64,000 nt of DNA from Apoda limacodes (GCA_946406115.1 OX291561.1:5386273-5450272); one strand, 5' to 3'; counted from the stretch's first letter, positions 1-10,800 are shown. Notes: generated by a model from the sequence alone, not told the origin. Program-made: numbers and translations.

Positions 1-138
1 AACTATTGCACCTGAGTTTGCCTACAACAAACCAACTTCTGGTAACTTACAAAATAAAAACTATAACTACACTCAATATAAAAGTAATACAAATTCAAAT
101 CACAACTTCCCTAAACACGTTAATGCTATTTATAATAA

Positions 139-280
139 TGATGGCAGACCGACATTCTGCCCTCGTTGTCGTGTTACTGGTCATACTCTTAAGAGTTGTA
201 AAAAACCTAGGTTCTTAGTATGTTTTAAGTGTGGGAAGAAAGACGTTACATACCCTACCTGCCCTGATTGCGTTAAACCC
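139..280 (+). pseudogene. gag: Ty3/gypsy Gag C-terminal zinc-knuckle remnant
   Basis: One frame carries a perfect retroviral-type zinc knuckle, CX2CX4HX4C (C-P-R-C ... G-H ... S-C), at about 162-205. A second CX2C...C array follows at about 219-260, but its histidine position reads Val, so it is degenerate. Such knuckles bind element RNA during particle assembly. The frame differs from that of the protease ORF that follows, and stop codons separate the two. The rest of Gag and the 5' LTR lie outside the window or are decayed. Family assignment rests on the gypsy-type pol that follows. Confidence 0.7.
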
Positions 281-485
281 CCTAACTACCTTACTAATAA
301 AATAAAATGTCAAAAAACTAAAAACGTTGGATTGTAGCCTTTCCTCAAAATTCGACAAATCTGATTGGGAAGATCAAATTTATAAAATTATTTTATAAAA
401 CTTATAAAGTTGCTACAATTCTAAACCTAAAAATGATCCCCGACCTTACGTAAAAGTCACGATCAACAACTGTGAATCCTTACGT

Positions 486-1046
486 GTGTATGGACTTCTC
501 GACTCGGGTTCTGTTGTGAGTATATTGGGCAAAAATGCACACAAACCATTACTTAAATATGGCTTGACCTTAAATGCTGATGATATTATTTCAGTTACAG
601 CTGCTAATGGACAAAAAATTAACTCTTGCGGTTCTATGTTTCTGCCCGTAGTTTTTTATAATAAATGCTCAGTAATAAAAGCTCATGTAATACCCGACAT
701 AGATGTTCCTCTGTTACTGGGTATAGATTTCTGGTCTAGCTTCAAAATTTTTTCTAAGAATGTATCTGACATAATTTTTTTACGTAATGCCATCCCTAAA
801 GTACTAGAAATCAGATCGGAATCTCTTTCTGGTATTCATTCATATGATAACCTCAATGAAGCTCAAAAAATTCTATCTAATAATATTGTGGACCAATTTA
901 AAGCAATTTCCTTTGAACACAAAGGTCTTGGTAGAACTAACCTTGTTACACACAAAATTGATACTGGTGATACTGCCTATATGTCTCCAGAAAGGCAAAG
1001 AATAATTTCTGAACAGGTAAAAGAGATGCTAAAGAGATGCACTTGA
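486..1046 (+). pseudogene. pol: Ty3/gypsy aspartic protease and protease-RT linker
   Basis: This 186-codon open stretch has the retropepsin signature L-L-D-S-G near residues 4-8, followed by V-S-I-L-G. A second hydrophobic block, P-L-L-L-G-I-D-F-W, near residues 75-83 matches the conserved retropepsin C-terminal region. The protease would cleave the Gag-Pol polyprotein. The tail (E-R-Q-R-I-I-S-E-Q-V near residues 168-177) is the usual lead-in to gypsy reverse transcriptase, but the frame shifts near 1030 just before the RT domain. It begins without a convincing start, as expected for an internal polyprotein piece. Confidence 0.75.
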
Positions 1047-1861
1047 CGTAATTGAGCCGTGCGAAAGTCCATGGTCTTCACCTGTTTTAATTGTAAAAAA
1101 AAAAGATGGCAAGCCACGTTTTTGTCTTGACTGCAGAAAATTAAACGCTGTAACTAAGAAAGATGCCTATAAATTACCGTACCTCTCTGAAATTCTAGAC
1201 AATCTTAGAGATGCTAAGTACCTTTCAAGTATCGATCGAAGTATCCCTATATAAAACGCTGACCGAGAAAAAACCGCCTTCTATGTCCCAGGACACGGAA
1301 GTCTAATGTTCAAGGTCACTGCATTTGGCCTATCTAATGCTCCAGCTACACAACAGCGTTTAGTAGATTCCCTCTTCGGTCCTGAATTCGAACTAAATGT
1401 ATTCTGTTACTAAGATGACATTATAATAATCAGCAGCACTTTTGAAGAACATATGCGGCTTCTACTTCGTGTCCTAGAGAAACTACAAAATGCAAATTTA
1501 ACAATAAATCTAAGTAAGTGTTAATTTTTACGAAGTTCCCTACGTTACTTAGGCTATGTTGTCGATGAGCAAGGTCTTCGCACTGACCCCGATAAGGTGA
1601 AAGCAGTTTTAGACTTTACACCTCCAACTAATAAAAAAGAAGTGAAGCGTTTCCTTGGCACAGCTTCGTGGTATAGACGGTTTATCCCTAACTTCAGTAC
1701 CATTGCTGGTCCTCTTAATAAACTGACGTCTACAAAAAAGGGTTCTCCTAACTTTCAATGGACCCCAGATGCTGATAAGGCGTTTATAAATTTAAAGTCT
1801 CTACTGGTTAAAGCACCTATACTGACTTGTCCTAATTTTGACCAACCGTTCGAATGCAAGT
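1037..1861 (+). pseudogene. pol: Ty3/gypsy reverse transcriptase, inactivated
   Basis: Gypsy RT blocks are visible in order: S-P-V-L-I-V-K-K-K-D-G-K then R-F-C-L-D-C-R-K-L-N (about 1075-1150), L-S-S-I-D (about 1225), F-G-L-S-N-A-P-A (about 1326), then the catalytic box. At about 1407-1421 the box reads C-Y-stop-D-D, so the active-site YxDD is destroyed by an in-frame TAA. Other stops occur near 1250 and 1520. The last 88 codons are open and include the conserved F-L-G...W-Y-R-R-F-I-P-N-F region at the thumb/RNase H border. The enzyme would copy element RNA into DNA; this copy cannot. Confidence 0.85.
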
Positions 1862-2305
1862 AACTTCGGAGTAGGCGCCATGCTTTCCCAGACCATTAAT
1901 GGCGTTGAACATCCTGTTGCTTATATGAGCAGGTCTCTAAGTGGTGCTGAACGAAACTATAGCGTCACGGAAAGAGAGGCACTCGCAGTAATAATGGCTT
2001 TAGAACACTGGCGTTGTTATTTGGAAAACGGCAAAACTTTTATTGTGTATACAGATCATTCTGCCCTAAAGTGGTTTCTATCCCTCACTAATGCCTCAGG
2101 CCGCCTCGCAAGATGGGGTGTTCGGCTGTCCTCTTTCGATTTTATTATTAAACATCGTCGAGGCAAGGACAATGTTATCCCTGATGCTTTGTCTAGGTCC
2201 TTACCAGTTGCTGTAATCACCTCTGATCCTATATCCTCATCTAACAGTGACAATCCTAATATTTCAGTATATCCCTACCTAATACTAATGATCAATGGTA
2301 CTTAA
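1838..2305 (+). pseudogene. pol: Ty3/gypsy RNase H domain
   Basis: This follows the RT piece after a frameshift near 1860. RNase H landmarks are N-F-G-V-G-A-M-L-S-Q near residue 9 (where D-A-S is expected, so the first acidic residue may be lost), R-N-Y-S-V-T-E-R-E-A-L-A (catalytic Glu region), F-I-V-Y-T-D-H-S-A-L-K-W and the terminal G-K-D-N-V-I-P-D-A-L-S-R-S box. RNase H degrades the RNA strand of the RNA-DNA hybrid. The frame continues toward the integrase region and stops at 2305. Confidence 0.8.
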
Positions 2306-3177
2306 AAATATTTAATGGCTGCACAATGTCTCCTTCTAGTTTCCCTAACTATCGAGTTGAAAATACAACCCTTTATCGTTATATGAAAAGTAGCAATGTG
2401 CTTTTAACAGAATTCAGCCCCATTCATTCATTCCCCTTACGAAGAGCCACCGATGTTGCTATATGTAATATTTTAGAGGATAAAGTATTTTTAGTTCATG
2501 GCATTCCCCAAACAATCTTAATGGATAATGGACCGCAATTTGCTAGTCGTGAATTAAACGCTTTACTATCGAAATACAAAATTCCCAATATTAACTACTT
2601 ACCTAAATATACTCCACAGGCAAATACAGTGGAAAGATACAACAAAACTATTGTTACGGCTATATCTACTCTAATAAATAACGATCATAGAGCGTGGGAT
2701 CTAAATCTACCCAAGATCCAGTTCGCCATTAATAGCTCAGTCAATGAAGTTACGCAATTCACTCCATCCTTTCTAGTACATGGACGGGAGCTTGTAACTT
2801 GTGGCTCACACTATGTCGAGAATGATATACCTAATGAACTGATATTTCTACCAAGGGACGCCTATGCAGAAAATTTAGGACACCTGGCAAATGTTTTTAA
2901 TAAGGTACAAGCAGCCTTATGGCAAAGTCACCAAAAATCTACCGAGCGTTACAATCTACGCAGAAAGAACGCAGAGTTTAATGTTGGTGATATCGTCTGG
3001 AAAAATGCTATTTCCAAAGTGATAAAGATGCACATTTTAGCAAAAAACTGGCTCCTAAATATGAAAAATGTCGAATTAAAACTAAGCGTTCTCCCTTGGT
3101 CTACATATTAGAGGTTATGTCAGGTCGAGATATTGGATCTTGGCATGTGAAGGATTTAAAATTGAACGCATTGAATA
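2306..3177 (+). pseudogene. pol: Ty3/gypsy integrase with internal deletion
   Basis: The frame opens with a fragment preceding the usual HHCC zinc domain (S-F-P-N-Y-R-V-E-N, R-Y-M-K-S-S), then jumps at about 2430 straight into the core after the first catalytic Asp. The HHCC finger and the first Asp are therefore deleted. The core keeps T-I-L-M-D-N-G-P-Q-F (second Asp, near residue 67) and T-P-Q-A-N-T-V-E-R (catalytic Glu, near residue 103). A C-terminal tail follows (F-N-V-G-D-I-V-W). The end of pol lies near 3177 after one frameshift near 3030. No env-like ORF follows. Confidence 0.8.
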
Positions 3178-3199
3178 AGTAAAAAAAATTAATAAAACC

Positions 3200-3400
3200 T
3201 TATTTACTTGGTGGTAGGACCATTCTCTAAGTGCCAGGTCCGTCTGGGTAATTACCACCACTTTACTTATTTCTGTCCGGATTACGTATGTAATTCCGAG
3301 CTGAAGGGTAAAGTAGCCAGTCTAATAAGGCACAAGAGGCAATCCATCCGAAATGTCTCAAACTAAGGACACATCTCTGCAGCTTCACTGCTCGTCTATA
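3200..3400 (+). repeat. Diverged lepidopteran LINE 3'-UTR-like repeat
   Basis: The text 'ttggtggtaggacc...gtccg..gggta.ttaccaccac' followed by 'tatttctg' resembles the 3' end of abundant silkworm-type LINEs (BMC1-like) as I remember them. The match is by eye and clearly diverged. It may instead be part of the gypsy element's own 3' non-coding region. No ORF crosses it. Confidence 0.35.
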
Positions 3401-4470
3401 GACGTTTAATAAAATCTAATGTCATATATTACAAGCTACATGACTAATTTTCAAATCTTGATGTGTCATTCTAAAATTTCATAATTTTTTTAACGTTCTA
3501 AAAACTTAAATTTAACCTTAGAATCTAAAGCAAGCCTACAAACTCCCTAAAACTATCTTAAATTAAATATATATAACTATGATTTTAATATCTTTTTTAT
3601 AATTTTAACAACAAAATCTTTTAAAATTAAAACTAAGTCTATCTAAATATAACTAATAATCTACAATTACTTTGATTTTAACTACAAAATATTACTATAT
3701 TTATAACTTCAGAGCATGGGAGGTTACCTAAAAGCCCCTTACACTCGAAGCTGACTGGTTCACTTCGAAAAAATAAGCCTAAAAACCCGGGACGGAAACA
3801 CAGTGTGACCCCGTTAACAATAAGCCTTAACACTAGTGATATCTTTGGCAGCTGTACAGTTATGCTGAAACTGTTACTCCTGATCTTATCCCAAAGATGA
3901 TATTTATATATTCTATATATTTATTTATAATCTTGATTAACTTAGAATCATATTTTTGATAATTTACGTATTGGTATTCACTAAACTTAAATCTTTTCTT
4001 AAAGTAATACCTAATACCAACTGTTTTTGCAAAATACCTACAAGTCTTACATACTTAAATTAAAATGATTAAGAGTCTACACAATGCAATCATTTCTACA
4101 AATGATTTTACTTGTGTTTTTACCGACTAAAGGTAATGGCAACTAAGGTCATTGTTGTACAATAGACTTCTACCATAAACTGTTGTGAGCTGTCATACCT
4201 TAAAAGACCAATTTTATACCTACAGACCATTGCGTTGAGTTTAGAGTCTACTCAAATACTCTGCCTGCTAGATGCGTCGGCTCAAATCTACCAAGAGTTC
4301 GCTGCAAATTGAAAGATGATGAATAATAGTTAGGATAGTGTGAGGATTGAAAGGTTTTGCAAGATTGAGGTATGTATGTTGTCATATGTGTGTTGTAAAT
4401 GCAATAGTCAGTAAATTAGATATAGCAAATAGGTTAGTATACGGATTTTACCTAGGAAAAATCCTATCTC
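3401..4470. other. AT-rich non-coding stretch, probably gypsy 3' region
   Basis: About 1.07 kb with no ORF of note and many stops in all frames. A GC-richer patch at 3715-3830 ('aaaacccgggacggaaacac') has no recognisable identity. It lies between the end of gypsy pol and a purine tract plus candidate LTR, so it is probably untranslated retroelement sequence or later insertions. Confidence 0.4.
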
Positions 4471-4909
4471 AAAAAGCGGGGTATGTAACGCTCACGTTTA
4501 AACTTCGGAGTAAATAAAATATTTAATAAAAATAAAACTTAATAAATTTGATTATAAAACCTTAATAATATTAAAACTAAAGCTAATTAGTTCTTAACAC
4601 TTAAATCTAGTTTATATTTTCTATATCTAAACAATGTAACAATTTATGCTAAAATACAAAAATAAATTTAATAATACTCACTAACAAATAAATAATACAC
4701 ATTAAACATAGAATAAATCTTTCAAAACTTATAAAGGACAAATAAATAAATTCTATTAGTAGATATCTAATCACCTAATCGTCATCGCCCGGCTACCTCT
4801 GAACTGGTTTGGCGAGTTTCGTGCGCGCGCCGCTCCGTCTAGCTTCCTCGACCACACTCACACCTTACCAGCTATCGGCAGGATATGCGACTTACATTTT
4901 GTATTACAG
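4471..4909 (+). repeat. Candidate 3' LTR of the gypsy element, with polypurine tract
   Basis: A purine tract 'aaaaagcgggg' (4471-4481) is followed by TGTAACGCTCACG at 4484, the usual TG start of gypsy-type LTRs. A plausible end is at 4905-4909 (ttaca). The GC-rich block at 4790-4870 could be the promoter/R region. The partner LTR would lie left of the window, so identity cannot be tested here. Boundaries are inferred. Confidence 0.4.
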
Positions 4910-4929
4910 ATAAGATTTTCTACCTTATA

Positions 4930-5116
4930 CTAAATTTCTTCTAAAAGTAGTTTTAAATACTGAATAGTGAAAAACCCCAAAACCATAGGGGTTTTTTCAA
5001 CTCTACTAACAAATCCGGTGAATACAACCACTGGTAATTCCTGTTGATGCCTGCAGTCTACCGGTAGGCGACTTCTGAGCTCACCCTGCTGCCGCCGCCT
5101 TGGTGAACTTCGACCC
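4930..5116. other. Unassigned segment before the Merlin fragment
   Basis: Bases 4970-4997 hold a short inverted repeat ('aaaccccaaaaccata' / 'ggggtttttt'). The rest is GC-rich with CT/CG-rich words. An open minus-strand frame here looks like low-complexity sequence. I see no family. Confidence 0.25.
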
Positions 5117-5600
5117 GCAGGAAAACCTATCGTTCTACACAGAAAATACAATCGGGGAAGAGTTATTGAAGGACAGTGGGTTTTTGGAGGCGTAGAGCGG
5201 GAAAATAAAAATAAACAATTTTTTGTGCCTGTTCAAAACCGCACTAAAGAAACTTTGATACAAATAATCAAAGAATACATTAAGCCGGGCTTAGTGATAT
5301 ACAGTGATTGTTGGAAGGCATACGAGTGCCTAACTGAAGAAGGGTTTACTCATTTAACAGTTAACCATAGTCTAAATTTCGTGGATCCCGAAACTGGGGC
5401 CCATACTCAAAACATAGAGAGAGAGGCTTTGGCGTGACGTTCGCTCAAATGTCCCGAAATACGGCCGCCGCGAAGCACACATTTAATTGGATATTTAGCA
5501 GAAGTGCGATTTCGGCAGTCTATAAAATTTGTAGGCGAACGCTTTCACGAGTTCTGGATAGCTGCAGGACTATTATATCGACCAAAATAATAATCATTGG
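5117..5600 (+). pseudogene. Merlin (IS1016/ISXO2-like) transposase, C-terminal half
   Basis: The DDE core of a Merlin DNA transposon is readable: K-Y-N-R-G-R near 5144, G-Q-W-V-F-G-G-V-E-R near 5170, V-I-Y-S-D-C-W-K-A-Y near residue 25 of the main open frame, and the family hallmark F-V-D-P-E-T-G-A-H-T-Q-N-I-E near residue 50. The open frame (5225-5437) breaks just before the expected Trp-Arg helix. That helix is recovered one base over (W-R-D-V-R at about 5432), with another shift near 5480, after which the C-terminal helix (V-G-E-R-F-H-E-F-W near 5535) is seen. The N-terminal half is missing here; a similar N-terminal half sits alone at 40.2-40.8 kb. Confidence 0.8.
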
Positions 5601-6942
5601 TAAGTTTATATTGCTTACAGTAAAAATAATTTTTGAAATTAAAGGTTTTAATTTTTTTAACGTAACACTATTGTGTACCGCCGAATTTATGTTTTTAATT
5701 TTACGTTTAAAATTGCTCCATTGTTATTTAAATTAAATTTTCGACAAAAAATTTCGACATACTTTTTAAATGTGTTGACCTTGACTTGTCTGTATGGCTA
5801 AGTCCTTAAACTTCCTCTCCGCAATGATAAAAAATATAATATCTACTTCATTTTTGCATTTTCATAAATTAATGCGTTTTACTAAAAAAATATATTGGTA
5901 AACAAAAATCATAAGTTTATTGTCATAACAGGAGAGTTTTATGACGTAGCGATTTGTGTGAATCGTGAGATTTATTTTATAATCAATTTTATCCCAGAAA
6001 GTAAAGATTTGTTTCATACAAATTTCAATTACTTTTGAATTTTTTTACAAAAAAACTTTGGTTGACCGACAAATTTTTGTCTTCAATTAAACGCATTGAG
6101 AGGCCCTGAAATCATTAAAAAATGTTTTAAGCAAAAATAAACATCATAGTCAAAGTGCAAGTTTACCCGCTTTGTTTCTTCACTCGGCTCACGGACTTAT
6201 TTGCGTTGAGTTGTGTATTTTATCATCTGCCTCTTTGGATATTGTTTTTGTTTTGTTTCATTTTGTTGTTTTGCGATATTTTGTAGAGTTTTTTTTGTTT
6301 ATTTGGTCGTGTTTAACAGAGGACTTACCGAAATTCTAACGGAAATTTTATTTGGTGCATGTAATTCAAAATAGAAGCGCATAATTGTATATTGTGCACT
6401 CAGCGTCGCCGCAGATTGGATTATCTAATATCCAGAGAACTATTCGACGCCAACCCTGCAATAATATAAATCATGACATAGTAACCTCGTCAGGTAAGTT
6501 TTTTTTAATACTTTTACATTTTCATTTAATGATGACTGGTTGCTAGGTTACCAGAATGACTGTTATCTGTCTTTAAAATAACAAACTCTCATGTATTATA
6601 AAAGTGACTATCTTGTGTAAAACATTATTAACTTTAAATAAGTGTTTCTGAAGAAGTGTTATATTATTTTGTGTTTGGGTGTAATATGATACATAAAAAA
6701 ATCGTAAAATCTATGAACGGTTCTCTTCGTATAGGATTTTACTTTACTTATTTCCTACTTCCGAGAAGCAAGTCTCTGTAAGTGAATCGTATATTTCATA
6801 TTTGCTAGAACTGTGTAATAATAATACCCACGTCCCTATCTATTAATTATTTTTTTTACATCAACTACTTAGCTATCTACTTAAAACTATTCTACTATGA
6901 CGCCGCAAACACGTCTCGCGGATACTCAGTGTTGCAGCTACG
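5601..6942. other. Non-coding AT-rich stretch
   Basis: No supported gene. A consensus splice donor 'gtcag|gtaagt' occurs at 6488-6498 and could be the end of a 5' non-coding exon of the Harbinger element downstream, but nothing confirms this. The rest (5740-6380 and 6500-6900) shows no motif I recognise. Confidence 0.3.
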
Positions 6943-7364
6943 GTGCCTGACTTTAAAATGTTGTTTTATTACAGGCTGTTTTGTGACCATCAAAAAAGGT
7001 TTATGCACTGCTATGCCGGCCAAGTAGGCTTAGTGCACGATCAACGAATATTTCGTCTCTCTGAGGTGTATGAATGTTGGGTGATGAGACAAAATTCCAA
7101 AATGAGAGTCACTTGGTGGGTGATGCAGCATACAGACATGATAAAAATTTGATGGTTCCTTATAGAGACAATGGCCACCTTACAATGCGTCCGAAAAACT
7201 TTTATTATCGTTTGCCATCTGCTAGGATGATGATTGAAAAATGCTTTGGTCTTTTTAAGGGTCGGTTTAAATCATTGCTAGAAGTACTACCAATGAAACT
7301 TACAGATTTAATTGCAAGTCATTTAATGGCTTGCTGCCTATTACACAACATCTGTTTGCTGTAA
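6943..7364 (+). pseudogene. PIF/Harbinger (HARBI1-like) transposase fragment
   Basis: Two overlapping frames joined by a frameshift near 7075 give a DDE_Tnp_4 nuclease fragment. The first frame has C-D-H-Q-K-R-F-M-H-C-Y-A-G (region of the first catalytic Asp), then H-D-Q-R-I-F-R-L-S. The second has L-V-G-D-A-A-Y (second Asp), then A-R-M-M-I-E-K-C-F-G-L-F-K-G-R-F (Glu region), ending C-C-L-L-H-N-I-C, the usual Harbinger terminus. Harbinger transposases cut at 3-bp TWA targets with a Myb-like partner; no partner ORF was found. The N-terminus is missing, as is about 30-40 residues between the two pieces. Confidence 0.8.
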
Positions 7365-7369
7365 CATGA

Positions 7370-7671
7370 TGAACTTGTACACATTCATCTACTGCCATTC
7401 CAAGTATACCAGTTGCCAGTATACAAACTAGGTACACTCTTGAAGCTGCTAAAACGTGATATAATTTGTGAAAATTTAGTTCTTCACCGGGGTGAATTTG
7501 AAATACAAAGGGAACTTTACATTCAGGAACATAAGTTTTTATTATTTTTTTGCTAAAATTGGACTTGAGTTAACTCAAAGTCCTGACAAGAATTCCTTAC
7601 TTTACCAGTTTCATTATTTATAAAAAAAAATATTTATAGTATTTATTAATAAATATTTTTGGACATTACAC
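7370..7671. other. Harbinger 3' flank, non-coding
   Basis: AT-rich sequence after the transposase fragment, with no ORF and no clear terminal inverted repeat. Confidence 0.3.
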
Positions 7672-7915
7672 ACAGCGCCGTCTAGCCCCAAAGTAAGCAA
7701 AGCTTGTGTTATGGGGACAGACAACGGATATAAATACATATATATTACTTTTTTTTTTTAAATACATACACATCATACATAAGTACACCCAGACTCAAGA
7801 CAAACACATTTTTAAACATTTTTAACACATAAATGTTTGTCCAGTGCGGAAATCGAACCCACACCCTCTGCACGGCAGTCCATCACACTACCAACTAGGC
7901 TGCGAAGGAGTCAAT
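7672..7915 (-). mobile_element. tRNA-derived SINE
   Basis: Read on the minus strand, the right end begins with a Pol III-like head: A-box-like 'tagttggtagtg' and a near-consensus B box 'gggttcgatttcc' about 40 nt later. A body follows, then a tail containing 'ccataacacaagctttgctt'. That tail recurs on the + strand at about 57,268-57,310, showing this is a dispersed family. Such elements are transcribed by Pol III and mobilised by LINE enzymes. The family name is not determined. Confidence 0.65.
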
Positions 7916-7919
7916 TATT

Positions 7920-8610
7920 TATTATGTTCCATGTAGTTTTTATTTCATTTGTTGAATTTTTTACTTTATGTCTGAGGTGAATTGATTTTGCAACAAGACA
8001 GACTTTTTTTAAAGTTTTTGAGTATTTTTTTACAAATTTTCTTTATATAATTTATATAATCCATACAGTTTACGTCTACTTTTATAAATACCAGGGGTAG
8101 CCCATTCACTAAAACTAAAGCGACTGGAAATAAGTTTCTTTATTGCACTAAATATTTTATTATACTCTGTAGTAATAGTGTCAAGAACAGTATTTTACAA
8201 GTACATGTTATTTGGGTTGCCATTATAATATAATGCAATAAGTTAGATTTAAATGATTCAATCCATTTAGTTGTTATTGGTATAAACTTAATTTCCTTCT
8301 TAGTAATAATATTCTTTCTTTCGAAAACCACTAACTGTCCTCAATGATCTGACTCTAGATTGCTAATAATTAATTTTCGAATCGGTTTTATGTCAGTAAA
8401 TATATTGTCGATGCAAGTGGCACTAGCAATCATTTATTAATTGAGAATTGCTGATTTTATTCAGCGCTTCTTCCATAACTAATTCTAAATTATCATACAT
8501 TGTACAAGGCGCCTTGTATACACACTCACAACAATGAGATGCTCAACTCCTATACAGATTAGCTCGGCAGTTCGCTCAACTGAGAGGCTCACAATGTCTT
8601 TACGTTCCTT
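7920..8610. other. Unassigned AT-rich stretch
   Basis: A 63-codon minus-strand open frame at 8140-8331 has no recognisable domain and low complexity. I see nothing else supportable. Confidence 0.3.
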
Positions 8611-8726
8611 AAACTTTAGCTGTTTAGTTTAGTGTGCTGAGTCCTGAGCGCCCGTTGCCCAGCCGCGGTGCAAGGTCGCGCGGAAGTAATCTGTGCTTGT
8701 ATGAGCAAATTATATTGTAAAGTATA

Positions 8727-9742
8727 TTGTATAATACCGTCATGACCGCATCGTGCGCTAACGTAGTAATTAACGTGATATTGTGTTTTTTGCAATGTAT
8801 CTGTGAATCGAATTTCGGGGAAAGTGACATAGAGGAGACGCGAAGTATCATCTGTAAAGCCGTAAATACAGCGGCAACTAGATGTGGAAACGGAAAAATA
8901 AAACGCTGTCTTCAAGATATAATTAAAATCCTAAAGGAGAAGGAAGCCAGTGAACTCCCATTATTTGTGGCTAAGAACCTAAATCGCCTGCCCCCGGTTA
9001 CATTAGACTACGTAACGGCTCTGCTAAAAAACATTTTAACCCTAAAACAAGACGTACACCGCATTCAGTGTGATTATGTAATATCCCCAATAAAAATAAA
9101 AATAATCCCTAATAAAAATAAAAATGTAAAATCTTACAAGAAAAAGTGGAGCGTTTATCATCATCTTCGCAGAGCAAAGAAAAAGAAAAAGGTCAAAAAG
9201 GTCAGTAAGAATTATAAAGAAAAAAACTCTGATCAAGAACATCACATTATATCAGATTGCTCGAGAAACCCGGCGGTACATTCCAATTAACATAAAGATA
9301 AAAAAACGCGTGAGTCATCATAAGAAAAAGTCAACGGCTACGGCTGCTCAAACGGGTGGCACACTAGCGCCGCCCCAGGGCCAGGCACAAGCGACACTGA
9401 GTCAGGGATCTCCTAACTCGTGCAACTCGCAAGCTGCACAGTCGCCGACGGCTGACGCGAGTAAACATAAAACGGCAAGGACCGTTCACTCATCATTTGC
9501 GCGCGCGACGAGCAATCCAATCAGTAATTTGAATACAAATATTTTTGTTGACACTATTACAGACGACACCTTTACGATCGCTATACATAGTAAGAGAAAA
9601 TACAGAGACATTAAAATACAAAAGCATAAGATTCATCGACAAGAAAAAGGAGTATTTACGTCGAGTAAAATCAAAATAGTACCTAAACTTGCATTTGTTT
9701 ACGCCTCCCGGTTTGACATAGAAACAACCAAAGAGGACTTAA
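8727..9742 (+). pseudogene. Non-LTR retrotransposon ORF1 (two pieces)
   Basis: The first open frame (8727-9290, 187 codons) has an N-terminal helical domain with E-S-N-F-G-E-S-D-I-E-E near residues 27-37 and I-K-R-C-L-Q-D-I-I-K-I-L near residues 57-68. This arrangement resembles the ORF1 N-terminus of CR1/L2/Daphne-like LINEs. A Lys-rich tail follows. A frame change leads to a second stretch (9310-9742) with a Gln/Ser/Pro/Ala-rich linker. It ends in K-L-A-F-V-Y-A-S-R-F-D-I-E-T-T-K-E-D-L, an RRM-like strand pattern. There a MITE interrupts it; codons resume at 10,119. ORF1 proteins coat LINE RNA. The clade is an inference. Confidence 0.55.
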
Positions 9743-9743
9743 G

Positions 9744-10118
9744 ATACACTTCGCGGCGCCTCACAGCGGGCTTCATACAAACGAATTTCTCATTTGTTTT
9801 TCACATTCACTGATCAATCACTGTGAAATTTCTTAGTTATAATCCCAAGCCGAATACCTAGGTTTGTGGTTTTTCCAAAATCTTGTAAAACGTTCTATTA
9901 ACTAGAAATCATTTTAAAACCATTTGTATGAAAAACTAGAATCCTGTATAACTTTTGAAAACTATAAAATTTGATAGAAAACTGGCACACTGCAGACCTA
10001 GATATTTATTACTAGAACATGTCTTCAAAATTTCGTAGTGTTTGATCAGCAAGTGTCAAAAATAAGTGAGAAATTCGTTTGTATGAAGCCAGCTGCAAGG
10101 CGCCGCGAAGTGTATCCT
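9744..10118. mobile_element. 375-bp MITE inserted in LINE ORF1
   Basis: Long terminal inverted repeats of about 80 bp: the left arm (9744-9823) starts GATACACTTCGCGGCGCC and the right arm (10,040-10,118) is its near-exact reverse complement. TTAA (with G, CTTAAG) flanks both sides, at 9738-9743 and 10,119-10,124. Removing the element and one copy of CTTAAG restores the ORF1 frame exactly (…E-D-L then S-E-F-I-K-E-R-R). There is no ORF inside, so it is non-autonomous. A TTAA target suggests mobilisation by a piggyBac-type transposase. Confidence 0.85.
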
Positions 10119-10230
10119 CTTAAGCGAGTTTATAAAAGAAAGACGACACACGGTCGTAGAGGTTGAACTTACCTCGATACGATTTTTTCATCTTTTAAAT
10201 TGACTATACAGCAGACACAAGAACATACAT
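10119..10230 (+). pseudogene. Continuation of LINE ORF1 RRM-like domain
   Basis: Immediately right of the MITE the frame continues E-F-I-K-E-R-R-H-T-V-V-E-V-E-L-T, completing the RRM-like fold begun before the insertion. It decays within about 100 bp. Confidence 0.55.
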
Positions 10231-10364
10231 TCTTAATTGAAGATTTTTGGCCAAGTGGTGTGGAATACAGGCGGTTTACCCTTAGGCGGACCTACCCTGC
10301 TTATAACCGAAGGAATGAAAATTAACCAACCCCAACCAACTGCAAATCCGTTAAGCGCTCTTGT

Positions 10365-10800
10365 AACCATGTAAGGGACTTGTCTAAGGACCACGACGTG
10401 ATTGCCTTGCAGGAGCACTGGCTGATACCTGATGACCTTGACATTGAGAATAGTGATGCAGAAAGTGTTTTAGCAATTGGTAATTAAAATGCAGACGTTA
10501 CACGCTTGAAAAGTTTATTCGCAAATGAGTCAAGTGAATACTGTCGGGATCAGGAATGGTCAATTGCGGACGTATACTTGCTAGGTATGTACTCAAATAC
10601 ATACACATACGTGAGCGATGCACATGGTACGACCAGCTGTTTAGATCATTGTATTGCAACCTTTGCAGGGCTTAATCTTATAAAAATATTAAGGTTTGTA
10701 TGACGTTTACTGGTCAGACCATCATCCTCTCGTAATGGAATGTGATATTGAGGGTATTGTGGCAAAAGATACTACCAGTCAAATCAACCAAAAAATTAAT
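10365..10800 (+). pseudogene. LINE apurinic-like endonuclease domain remnant
   Basis: Fragments of a non-LTR EN domain: D-V-I-A-L-Q-E-H-W-L near 10,397-10,426, where the Q-E-H/W pattern contains the catalytic Glu. An interstitial open frame (10,506-10,703) includes Y-V-S-D-A-H-G-T-T-S-C-L-D-H-C. The C-terminal catalytic S-D-H-H-P-L-V is at about 10,715-10,735. The middle of EN (about 120 residues) is deleted between 10,480 and 10,510. EN nicks the genomic target to prime reverse transcription. Confidence 0.75.

Noticed and set aside
2056..2253. Minus-strand open frame opposite gypsy RNase H
   Set aside because: Antisense shadow of a clearly recognisable RNase H reading.
4930..5151. 73-codon minus-strand open frame
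   Set aside because: It is low in complexity, and its right end is the antisense of the Merlin fragment start. No start context or domain.
7840..7915. A host tRNA gene
   Set aside because: A- and B-box words are present but the sequence cannot fold as a complete tRNA by eye and is fused to a dispersed repeat body; a SINE head explains it.
9042..9245. Phe/Leu/Ile-rich minus-strand frame resembling a membrane protein
   Set aside because: It is the antisense of the Lys-rich tail of LINE ORF1; AAA/AAG codons read backwards give Phe/Leu.
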